Of a stretch of DNA of 27,152 nucleotides, positions 7,117 to 13,956 are shown in pieces. The notes below the pieces were generated by a model, which saw nothing but the letters and a program-made list of their open reading frames with translations, made no database searches and was not told the DNA's origin. The stretch's first letter is position 1. Each line of letters begins with the position of its first letter. This DNA comes from Lachnospiraceae bacterium (lineage in GTDB: Bacteria > Bacillota_A > Clostridia > Lachnospirales > Lachnospiraceae). The translations under genes and the position numbers were made by a program. The stretch lies in the NCBI GenBank assembly GCA_017620055.1, contig JAFZRD010000174.1, positions 1 to 27,152 on the forward strand, read 5' to 3'.

Positions 7117-8553
7117 ATGGGTGAAGTTGAAAAGAAACCGGTTGGCATAATGGAAACCGTTCTGCGTGATGCACATCAGTCGCTCATCGCAACGAGAATG
7201 CCTACCGAGGTAATGCTTCCCATCATCGGCAAGATGGATGAGATAGGTTACCACTCGGTGGAATGCTGGGGTGGAGCAACATTTGACGCATCGCTTCGTT
7301 TCCTCAAAGAGGATCCGTGGGAGAGACTGCGCAAACTGAAGGACGGATTCAAGAAGACTCCTCTTCAGATGCTCTTCAGAGGCCAGAACATTCTCGGTTA
7401 CAGACCTTATGCGGATGACGTTGTTAACGCTTTCGTTGAGAAGTCTATTGCCAACGGTATCGATATAATACGTATATTTGACTGTCTTAACGATCTTCGT
7501 AACCTTCAGGCTGCGGTTGATGCGACAAACCGTGTCAAGAAGCAGGAAGGAAGAGGAAGCACACAGGTTGCGCTGTCATATACGCTCGGCGATGCATATA
7601 CGCTCGAATACTGGGCTGATATGGCCAAGAAGATCGAGGAGATGGGTGCCGATTCAATATGTATCAAGGATATGGCAGGACTCCTTCTCCCTTACAGGGC
7701 AGCCGATCTTATCAAGGCGATGAAGGAGAACACAAAGCTTCCGATACAGCTTCATACGCACTATACATCCGGATGTGCTTCCATGACACAGCTCAAGGCT
7801 GTCGAAGCCGGTGTGGATGTTATCGACTGTGCTATCTCACCGTTTGCTCTCGGTACGAGCCAGCCCGCAACGGAAGTTATGGTGGAAGCTTTCAAGGGCA
7901 CACCTTACGATACGGGTCTGTCACAGACAAAGCTTGCTGAGATCGCGGATTATTTCCGTCCTTACAGGGAGGAATGCATCGAATCCGGACTCATGAGCAC
8001 AAAGGTACTCGGTGTCAACATCAAGACGCTTCTGTACCAGGTTCCCGGCGGAATGCTTTCAAACATGGTTTCGCAGCTTAAAGAACAGAATGCCGAAGAT
8101 AAATATCAGGAAGTTCTCGAGGAGATCCCGAAGGTTCGTAAGGACTGCGGTGAGCCGCCTCTTGTTACTCCTTCTTCACAGATCGTCGGAACACAGGCTA
8201 TCTTCAATGTCCTTATGGGCGAGAGATACAAGATGGCTACAGGTGAGTTCAAGGATCTCCTGAGAGGTAACTACGGTCAGACCGTTAAGCCGATGAGTGA
8301 GGAAGTCATCAACAAAGTCATTCCCGGAGAGAAGAGGTCAACGGCTCGTTCCGCTGAAGCTACCGGACATGACAAGCCCGAGCTTGAGAGCCTTGAGGCA
8401 GAGATGAAGCAGTATAAGCAGCAGGATGAGGACGTGCTCACATATGCACTGTTCCCTCAGGTTGCAACGGATTTCTTCAAGTATCGTGAAGCCCAGCAGA
8501 GCAAGGTTGACATGAAGAAGGCCGATACGGAGTCAGGAGCTTATCCCGTATAA
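7117..8553 (+). CDS. Pyruvate/oxaloacetate carboxyltransferase (OadA / 5S transcarboxylase type, without biotin domain)
   Basis: A 478-residue cytoplasmic TIM-barrel carboxyltransferase. The metal-site motif 'ETVLRDAHQSL' supplies Asp18, 'CIKDMAGLL' contains the catalytic/carbamylated Lys184 and Asp185, and 'LHTHYTSG' supplies metal ligands His213 and His215. The PYC/OadA-type accessory region (LKEQNAEDKYQEVLEEIPKVRKDCG... VTPSSQIVGTQAI) follows. It moves a carboxyl group between oxaloacetate/pyruvate and biotin. Classical OadA is near 590 residues with its own C-terminal biotinyl domain; this protein ends without one and must use the separate carrier encoded two genes upstream. The same split occurs in the 5S subunit of propionibacterial transcarboxylase and in archaeal PycB. 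It is the last gene of the operon. Confidence 0.92.
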   Translation: MGEVEKKPVGIMETVLRDAHQSLIATRMPTEVMLPIIGKMDEIGYHSVECWGGATFDASLRFLKEDPWERLRKLKDGFKKTPLQMLFRGQNILGYRPYADDVVNAFVEKSIANGIDIIRIFDCLNDLRNLQAAVDATNRVKKQEGRGSTQVALSYTLGDAYTLEYWADMAKKIEEMGADSICIKDMAGLLLPYRAADLIKAMKENTKLPIQLHTHYTSGCASMTQLKAVEAGVDVIDCAISPFALGTSQPATEVMVEAFKGTPYDTGLSQTKLAEIADYFRPYREECIESGLMSTKVLGVNIKTLLYQVPGGMLSNMVSQLKEQNAEDKYQEVLEEIPKVRKDCGEPPLVTPSSQIVGTQAIFNVLMGERYKMATGEFKDLLRGNYGQTVKPMSEEVINKVIPGEKRSTARSAEATGHDKPELESLEAEMKQYKQQDEDVLTYALFPQVATDFFKYREAQQSKVDMKKADTESGAYPV

Positions 8554-8594
8554 TACTGTATACAAAAAATATCCTGATTTTTTGAAAATTAGTG

Positions 8595-8623
8595 ATGCAA
8601 TATATCATAACGTGTGTTACAAT
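8595..8623 (+). promoter_or_regulatory. Putative extended -10 promoter of the tetR-cmk-ispH-rpsA operon
   Basis: TGTTACAAT (8615-8623) is an extended -10 with TACAAT matching five of six positions. The -35 (ATGCAA, 8595-8600, 17-base spacing) is weak. The expected start, near 8630, falls inside the left arm of the terminator hairpin 8626-8657. Confidence 0.45.
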
Positions 8624-8625
8624 AA

Positions 8626-8657
8626 ACGGGCAGTCATAAATCGGCTGCCCGTTTTTT
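8626..8657 (+). terminator. Rho-independent terminator of the carboxyltransferase/Na+-pump operon
   Basis: ACGGGCAG (8626-8633) pairs perfectly with CTGCCCGT (8645-8652) around an 11-base loop, followed by a T run to 8657. It lies 26 bases before tetR. Transcripts started by the overlapping promoter would lack part of the left arm and so could escape it. Confidence 0.88.
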
Positions 8658-8682
8658 ATCACTATATCTTTACGAGGGTATT

Positions 8683-9231
8683 ATGGCCAGAAAAGAACAG
8701 ATTTCCAAGCAGATGATCTTAGACGGAGCATTCGATCTTGTCAGAACACAGGGTATCGAAATGCTTACGGCAAGAAAACTCGCAGCACACATCTCATGCA
8801 GTACTCAACCTATTTTCCGGGTATATACGAATATGGAGGAGTTGTCGAACGAAGTTTTTGTCAAGGCAAAAGCTTTCTATGAAGAGTTCTGTCTCGAGTT
8901 CGAACAGAAAGACGACACACCTTTTGTTGATCTCGGATTGTGTTATATCTCATTTGCCAAGAAAGAGCTGAACCTGTTCAAACTTCTGTTCCTGACTCCG
9001 CATGATGACGAGAACACGATGTATGATCTTATCAACGGAGCCCAGAACGGGTTTGTCATCAAGCAGCTTCGCCGTATCAAGAACCTTGATATGAACAAGG
9101 CCGGAGATATATTCATGAAAGTGTTCATTTTCATGCACGGAATGGCTTGTATGGCTATATGCGGTGAACTCGATCTGACTACGGAGGAGATTCTTCCGAC
9201 GCTCAAGGAGACGATAGAGGGCTTCTTTTAA
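8683..9231 (+). CDS. TetR/AcrR-family transcriptional regulator
   Basis: A 182-residue repressor-type protein with an N-terminal helix-turn-helix (about residues 8-55; 'ILDGAFDLVRTQGIEMLTARKLAAHISCSTQPIFRVYTNMEEL') in which the recognition part TQPIFRVY resembles the TetR pattern 'x-x-x-[IL]-Y-x-[YH]-F'. The C-terminal half is helical and Phe/Met-rich, suiting a small hydrophobic ligand; the ligand is not predictable. It may regulate its own operon (the flavoprotein begins three bases after its stop) or the Na+-pump operon upstream. I see no clear operator palindrome in 8554-8682 other than the terminator hairpin. The start ATG has an AGGG site. Confidence 0.85.
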   Translation: MARKEQISKQMILDGAFDLVRTQGIEMLTARKLAAHISCSTQPIFRVYTNMEELSNEVFVKAKAFYEEFCLEFEQKDDTPFVDLGLCYISFAKKELNLFKLLFLTPHDDENTMYDLINGAQNGFVIKQLRRIKNLDMNKAGDIFMKVFIFMHGMACMAICGELDLTTEEILPTLKETIEGFF

Positions 9232-9234
9232 AGT

Positions 9235-10494
9235 ATGAAAATAACTGTTGTTGGCGGCGGGCCCGCCGGCATGATGGCTGCGATCGCCGCGGCCGAAAAC
9301 AACAATAAGGTTACTCTTATCGAACGCAACGATAAGCTCGGCAAAAAGCTGTTCCTGACGGGAAAAGGACGATGTAACATTACAAATGCCTGCCCTGTGG
9401 AAGAGCTTTTTGACAATATTGTGACCAATCCGAAGTTTATGTACAGCGCGTTTTACGATCTGGATAATCAGGCGACGATCGATTTCTTCAACCGGTCGGG
9501 TCTTATGACCAAGACCGAGCGCGGGGCAAGAGTGTTTCCGGTAAGCGATCACTCGTCCGATGTGATAAAGACGCTCAGAAAACGGATGGAAGATGCCGGT
9601 GTCCTGATAATGCTCGGTACAAAAGCACTCGAACTGAACGTTACCGGAGATGCCGAACAGAATAAAATATCTGGCGTTATCGTTAAAAAAGACAATAAAA
9701 AACAGGTGATAGATTCCGATGCGGTCATAGTTGCGACAGGAGGCGAATCATATCCCCTTACGGGTTCGGACGGAGAATTCTTCGATGTATTAAAAAGGGC
9801 CGGGATCGCTGTCGGCAAGAGAGAACCGTCACTCGTTCCGTTTGTATGTAATGATAAACTGATAACCGATATGCAGGGTCTGTCTCTTAAAAATGTCGGA
9901 GTTAGCGTGCAAAAAGGACGGAAGATACTGTATTCCGGATTCGGTGAGATGCTCTTTACCCACTTCGGGCTGTCGGGACCGCTCATTCTGTCGGCGTCGG
10001 CATATGTGAGAGAGGAAGATTATAACGCGGGATTGGATGTGTGCATAGACCTGAAACCCGCGCTGTCATTTGAAGAACTTGATGCAAGGATAGTCAGGGA
10101 TTTTACGGACAATCCGAACAGGGATTTCGCGAATTCTCTCGGAAAACTGTTGCCGAACAAAATAATAACTGCTGTTATTAATAAAGCAGACGTCGATCCT
10201 CATAAGAAGATCAATATCATAACAAAGCAGGAACGACACAGACTGTGTGAGGTATTAAAGAATTTCAAAATCAGGGTTACGGGTAACCGCGGATTTGACG
10301 AGGCCATCATAACAAGGGGCGGAGTCAGTGTCAGGGATATCAACCCCTCAACGATGGAGAGCAAAAAGATAAAGGGGTTGTACTTCGCCGGAGAGATGAT
10401 CGATGTGGATGCTCTGACCGGAGGGTTCAATCTTCAGATAGCGTGGTCAACCGGACGGCTCGCCGGGATATGTTGCAAGGAGGGAAATACATAA
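9235..10494 (+). CDS. HI0933/BaiN-family NAD(P)/FAD-dependent oxidoreductase
   Basis: A 419-residue flavoprotein. The N-terminal dinucleotide fold shows G-G-G-P-A-G (7-12) and 'VTLIERNDKLGKKLFLTGKGRCNITN' (26-51), the signature of the HI0933/YhiN group. The C-terminal FAD-binding part contains 'ITRGGVSVRDINPSTMESKKIKGLYFAGEMIDVDALTGGFNLQIAWSTG'. Biochemistry is poorly known; some relatives have been linked to bile-acid dehydroxylation (BaiN), but the family is broad and that role should not be assumed here. Its location before cmk and ispH is common in clostridia. The TAA overlaps the cmk ATG by one base. Confidence 0.88.
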   Translation: MKITVVGGGPAGMMAAIAAAENNNKVTLIERNDKLGKKLFLTGKGRCNITNACPVEELFDNIVTNPKFMYSAFYDLDNQATIDFFNRSGLMTKTERGARVFPVSDHSSDVIKTLRKRMEDAGVLIMLGTKALELNVTGDAEQNKISGVIVKKDNKKQVIDSDAVIVATGGESYPLTGSDGEFFDVLKRAGIAVGKREPSLVPFVCNDKLITDMQGLSLKNVGVSVQKGRKILYSGFGEMLFTHFGLSGPLILSASAYVREEDYNAGLDVCIDLKPALSFEELDARIVRDFTDNPNRDFANSLGKLLPNKIITAVINKADVDPHKKINIITKQERHRLCEVLKNFKIRVTGNRGFDEAIITRGGVSVRDINPSTMESKKIKGLYFAGEMIDVDALTGGFNLQIAWSTGRLAGICCKEGNT

Positions 10495-11162
10495 TGGGAA
10501 AAAGTATAGCAATAGATGGACCTGCCGGAGCAGGCAAGAGTACGATAGCCAAAGCGGTCGCGGGACAGCTCGGATATATCTATGTCGATACGGGAGCCAT
10601 GTACCGCGCAATGGCACTGTATCTCATACGTGCCGGGATCAGCAGGGATGATACCGCGGGTATAGAAAAAGCATGCGAGGATGCGGATATCTCCATCAGT
10701 TACGAGAACGGGACGCAGGTGGTCCTGCTGATGGGCGAGAATGTCAACGACAAGATAAGGACCGAGGAAGTCGGAAATATGGCTTCGGCTTCAAGCGTTA
10801 ACGCCAAAGTTCGCCAAAAGCTCGTGTCGCTTCAGCAGAAGCTCGCTGCCGAAAAGGATGTCGTCATGGACGGAAGGGATATCGGAACGGTCGTGCTTCC
10901 TGACAGCAAATGCAAGATTTATCTGACCGCGTCAAGCCGTGTCAGGGCAAAAAGAAGGTACGACGAACTTACGGCAAAGGGCGAAAAGTGTGATCTTGAC
11001 CGTATCGAGGCCGATATAATAGAGCGTGACAACCGGGATATGACGAGGGAGAACTCACCCTTAAAAAAAGCGGATGATGCCGTGCTCATCGACAGTTCCG
11101 ATATGACGATAGATGAGGTTAAAGCCGCCATTCTCGAAGAGGCCAAAAGGAAACTGGGATGA
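10494..11162 (+). CDS. cmk: Cytidylate kinase
   Basis: A 222-residue (d)CMP kinase that makes CDP/dCDP for nucleic acid synthesis. It has the P-loop 'IDGPAGAGKST' (7-17), 'YVDTGAMYRAMA' for nucleotide-monophosphate binding, 'MDGRDIGTVVLPD' in the centre, and the R-x-x-R...NRDMTRENSPLKKADDAVLIDS lid and C-terminal region. I place the start at the ATG at 10494, which overlaps the previous stop as TAATG and has AAGGAGGG (10477-10484) nine bases upstream; a longer in-frame opening from 10443 would add 17 residues before the canonical MGKSIAIDGP and is rejected. Its last codons overlap ispH by four bases (ATGA). Confidence 0.97.
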   Translation: MGKSIAIDGPAGAGKSTIAKAVAGQLGYIYVDTGAMYRAMALYLIRAGISRDDTAGIEKACEDADISISYENGTQVVLLMGENVNDKIRTEEVGNMASASSVNAKVRQKLVSLQQKLAAEKDVVMDGRDIGTVVLPDSKCKIYLTASSRVRAKRRYDELTAKGEKCDLDRIEADIIERDNRDMTRENSPLKKADDAVLIDSSDMTIDEVKAAILEEAKRKLG

Positions 11163-12013
11163 AAGTGATCGTTGCCAAGAGTGCCGGATTCTGTTTCGGG
11201 GTAAAACGTGCTGTCGATACCGTATATTCGGAGATCGAAAAGGGATCCGGTATATATACGTTCGGCCCGATAATACATAATGACAGCGTCGTCAAAGACC
11301 TTGAAGAAAAGGGAGTCGGGGTGATCGGTTCCGTCGATGAAGCCAAAAGGATCGGGTCCGGAACGATCATAATAAGATCACACGGAGTATCGAAGGAGAC
11401 ATTCGAAGCACTCGCGGGATCCGGTCTTCGGATCGTTGATGCAACATGTCCTTTCGTCAAGAAGATACATACGATAGTTGAAAAAGCAAGTGCCGAGGGA
11501 AAGAGGGTGATCGTCATAGGTGATCGCGAACATCCCGAAGTTGAAGGCATTGTCGGATGGTGCACTCCGAGAGAATGTGCCACGGTGATTGAAAACGAAG
11601 ATGAAGCCCGCATGTTCGAAGCCGATCGTGACGGGGAGATTACGGTTGTCTCTCAGACCACTTTCAGGGCGGCAAAATATAAAGATTTAGTTGAAATTCT
11701 GCGAAAAAAAGGTTACAATGTTAACGTTGTGAATACAATCTGCAATGCTACGGCCGAGAGGCAGGAAGAAGCCCGTAACATAGCGTCTTCGGTAGATATG
11801 ATGATTGTAATAGGAGATAGCAAGAGCTCCAACACACAAAAACTTTACGAAATATGCAGTCGTGAATGCAAGTGTACGAAGTTTGTACAGACCAGGGATA
11901 ATCTTGAAACGGATCCTTCGGGATCGCTCCAGAGTGTAGGCATTACTGCAGGGGCTTCCACCCCGAAAAATATTATTGAGGAGGTTCAAAATTATGTCAG
12001 AATTAACTTTTGA
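11159..12013 (+). CDS. ispH: 4-hydroxy-3-methylbut-2-enyl diphosphate reductase
   Basis: A 284-residue iron-sulfur enzyme that makes IPP and DMAPP in the last step of the MEP isoprenoid pathway. The three cluster cysteines are Cys12 (SAGFCFGVKRA), Cys97 (DATCPFVKK) and Cys195 (NTICNATAERQ). Substrate-contact residues include His40 (PIIHN), His75 (RSHGV) and His125/Glu127 (EHPEVEG), and the C-terminus has 'VGITAGASTPKNIIEEV'. In many clostridia IspH and ribosomal protein S1 are one fused polypeptide; here they are separate genes overlapping by 20 bases in different frames, with the S1 ribosome site inside ispH. The start is the ATG in the ATGA overlap with cmk. Confidence 0.97.
   Translation: MKVIVAKSAGFCFGVKRAVDTVYSEIEKGSGIYTFGPIIHNDSVVKDLEEKGVGVIGSVDEAKRIGSGTIIIRSHGVSKETFEALAGSGLRIVDATCPFVKKIHTIVEKASAEGKRVIVIGDREHPEVEGIVGWCTPRECATVIENEDEARMFEADRDGEITVVSQTTFRAAKYKDLVEILRKKGYNVNVVNTICNATAERQEEARNIASSVDMMIVIGDSKSSNTQKLYEICSRECKCTKFVQTRDNLETDPSGSLQSVGITAGASTPKNIIEEVQNYVRINF
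11691..11719 (+). promoter_or_regulatory. Putative internal promoter for rpsA inside ispH
   Basis: TTGAAA (11691-11696), exactly 17 bases, then TACAAT (11714-11719), each matching consensus at five of six positions. It lies 275 bases upstream of the rpsA start and could give S1 its own transcription. It might also be a chance match inside coding sequence. Confidence 0.45.
11978..11984 (+). promoter_or_regulatory. Ribosome binding site that fixes the rpsA start
   Basis: GAGGAGG lies nine bases before the ATG at 11994, inside the ispH coding sequence. It rules out the longer in-frame start at 11976, which lies upstream of this site. Confidence 0.9.
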
Positions 12014-13154
12014 ACAAATGTTAGAAGAATCTTGCAAAACAATACACAATGGAGAGGTAGTTGAAGGAACTGTTATTGCGGTTAAGCCTGAAGAGATCAT
12101 TCTCAATATCGGTTATAAAGCAGATGGTATAGTTACTCGTAACGAGTATTCCAATACACCCAATATCGATCTTACGACCGTTGTGAATATAGGTGACAAG
12201 ATGGACACCAAGGTCATCAAAGTCAATGACGGTGACGGCCAGGTTCTTCTTTCCTACAAGCGTCTTGCTTTTGACAAGGGCAATAAGAGGATCGAGGAGG
12301 CGTTTGAGAACAAAGAAGTTCTCAAGGCTGAAGTGGCACAGGTACTTGACGGCGGATTAAGCGTTCTTGTTGAAGAATCAAGAGTGTTCATTCCTGCAAG
12401 TCTTGTTTCGGACGGTTACGAAAAGGATCTGTCCAAATATCTCGGCAAAGAGATCGAGTTCGTCATCACTGAATTCAATCCGAGAAAGCGCCGTATCATC
12501 GGTGACCGCAAACAGCTTCTCATGGCTGAAAGGGAGAAGCTCCAGAAAGAACTCTTCGAACATCTCAAGGTCGGTGATGTTATAAACGGTGTCGTTAAGA
12601 ACGTAACGGATTTCGGTGTGTTCATCGATCTCGGCGGAGCAGACGGTCTGCTTCATATTTCCGAGATGAGCTGGGGACGTGTTGAGAATCCCAAGAAAGT
12701 ATACAAGCCCGGACAGGAAGTCCGCGTGTTCGTTAAAGAGATCAACGGAAGCAAGATCGCTCTCTCACGTAAGTTTGAAGATGAGAATCCGTGGGTCGAT
12801 GCACAGGATAAGTTCGCCGTAGGTAAGGAAGTTACCGGTAAGGTAGCCAGGATGACAGATTTCGGCGCATTCATAGAACTTGAAGAGGGAATCGATGCTC
12901 TTCTTCATGTATCACAGATATCCAGAGACCATGTAGACAAGCCTTCAAATATTCTTTCAGTCGGACAGGAAGTTACGGCCAAGATAGTTGATTTTGATCT
13001 TGACAACAAGAAGATCAGCCTCTCGATCAAGGCACTTCTTCCCGATGAGCCCGAAGAAGCCAAATCCGTTGAGACCGCTGCTGAAGACAAGTCGGAAGAG
13101 GTAACGCAGGCAGAGCCCGAAGAGGCAGCAGAGGAAGCTTCAACTGAGGAATGA
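11994..13154 (+). CDS. rpsA: Ribosomal protein S1 homologue with four S1 domains
   Basis: A 386-residue protein with four S1/OB-fold repeats: domain 1 about residues 20-85 (GEVVEGTVIAVKPEEIILNI), domain 2 about 100-165 (lower similarity, VLKAEVAQVLDGGLSVLV), domain 3 about 190-260 (GDVINGVVKNVTDFGVFIDL) and domain 4 about 275-345 (GKEVTGKVARMTDFGAFIEL). A strongly acidic 35-40 residue tail rich in Glu and Ala follows. Gram-negative S1 has six repeats; four repeats are usual in Firmicutes, where the protein binds mRNA and is less firmly a ribosomal subunit. The first 20 bases overlap ispH. It is followed 13 bases later by cheR. Confidence 0.94.
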   Translation: MSELTFEQMLEESCKTIHNGEVVEGTVIAVKPEEIILNIGYKADGIVTRNEYSNTPNIDLTTVVNIGDKMDTKVIKVNDGDGQVLLSYKRLAFDKGNKRIEEAFENKEVLKAEVAQVLDGGLSVLVEESRVFIPASLVSDGYEKDLSKYLGKEIEFVITEFNPRKRRIIGDRKQLLMAEREKLQKELFEHLKVGDVINGVVKNVTDFGVFIDLGGADGLLHISEMSWGRVENPKKVYKPGQEVRVFVKEINGSKIALSRKFEDENPWVDAQDKFAVGKEVTGKVARMTDFGAFIELEEGIDALLHVSQISRDHVDKPSNILSVGQEVTAKIVDFDLDNKKISLSIKALLPDEPEEAKSVETAAEDKSEEVTQAEPEEAAEEASTEE

Positions 13155-13167
13155 CCGGGGTTTTCTG

Positions 13168-13956
13168 ATGGATTACGCAAAGTTCAAAGAATCTATTCTT
13201 CGGATGACGGGGATCGATCTTTCCGCTTACAAAGAGAACCAGATGAAGCGAAGGATCAACACCCTGATCGACAAACATAAGATCGGTGGTTACGAAGAGT
13301 TTGTCAGCAGGATCAAATCTGATAAAGAACTCTTTGAGGAATTTGTCAATTATCTGACCATCAATGTTTCCGAATTCTACAGGAATCCGGAACAGTGGAA
13401 GATGATGGATAAGGATTTCATACCTGAACTTATCGGGAAGTTCGGTAAGAACCTTAAGATATGGAGTGCAGCCTGCTCGACCGGCGATGAGCCGTATTCA
13501 CTCGTTATGGCGCTGTCGAGACATATTCCGCTCAACCAGATCAAGATAATAGCCACGGACCTTGACAAGCAGGTGTTAGCCGCGGCCAAGACCGGTATTT
13601 ATAACGAGAAGAGTCTTGCCGGTGTTCCCGATGATCTGAGAAGTAAATACTTCACCAAAGTCGGTAATTCCTTCCAGATCAGTAACGAGATCAAATCGAG
13701 AGTCGAGTTCAGGGAGCATAATCTTCTGAAGGATCCTTTTATCAAAGACTGTCATTTCATTGTCTGCAGAAATGTTCTCATATACTTCACGGATGAGGCT
13801 AAGGACGAGATATTCATGAAGTTCGGACAGAGTCTTGTGAACGGAGGGATCTTCTTCATCGGAAGTACCGAACAGATAATGGGACACCGCAAATTCGGAT
13901 TTGAGAGAAGAAGTTCATTCTACTACGAGAAGAGTGATAAACTGTTAGAGGGTTGA
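13168..13956 (+). CDS. cheR: CheR-type protein-glutamate methyltransferase
   Basis: A 262-residue chemoreceptor methyltransferase. The N-terminal helical domain (residues 1-75) ends in 'NVSEFYRNPEQW', matching the CheR TEFFR-type motif. The SAM-binding core shows 'IWSAACSTGDEPYSLVM' (98-114), Asp131 (IATDLD) and 'CRNVLIYF' (200-207), followed by 'GGIFFIGSTEQI'. It methylates glutamates on receptor signalling domains in chemotaxis. There is no other chemotaxis or flagellar gene in the window, and the gene stands at the end of a translation/isoprenoid operon, so it may be an orphan or serve a receptor system elsewhere. Its start has only a modest GGGG site seven bases upstream. Its 3' end overlaps the convergent gene by 12 bases. 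Confidence 0.92.
   Translation: MDYAKFKESILRMTGIDLSAYKENQMKRRINTLIDKHKIGGYEEFVSRIKSDKELFEEFVNYLTINVSEFYRNPEQWKMMDKDFIPELIGKFGKNLKIWSAACSTGDEPYSLVMALSRHIPLNQIKIIATDLDKQVLAAAKTGIYNEKSLAGVPDDLRSKYFTKVGNSFQISNEIKSRVEFREHNLLKDPFIKDCHFIVCRNVLIYFTDEAKDEIFMKFGQSLVNGGIFFIGSTEQIMGHRKFGFERRSSFYYEKSDKLLEG

Noticed and set aside
6499..7254. A 251-codon open frame on the minus strand
   Set aside because: It is antisense to the OadB membrane gene and the next start; its serine/threonine/isoleucine-rich translation is typical of a shadow of a hydrophobic gene.
10443..10493. Longer N-terminus for cmk
   Set aside because: It would run through the end of the flavoprotein gene and past the AAGGAGGG site; the canonical Cmk start MGKSIAIDGP fits 10494.
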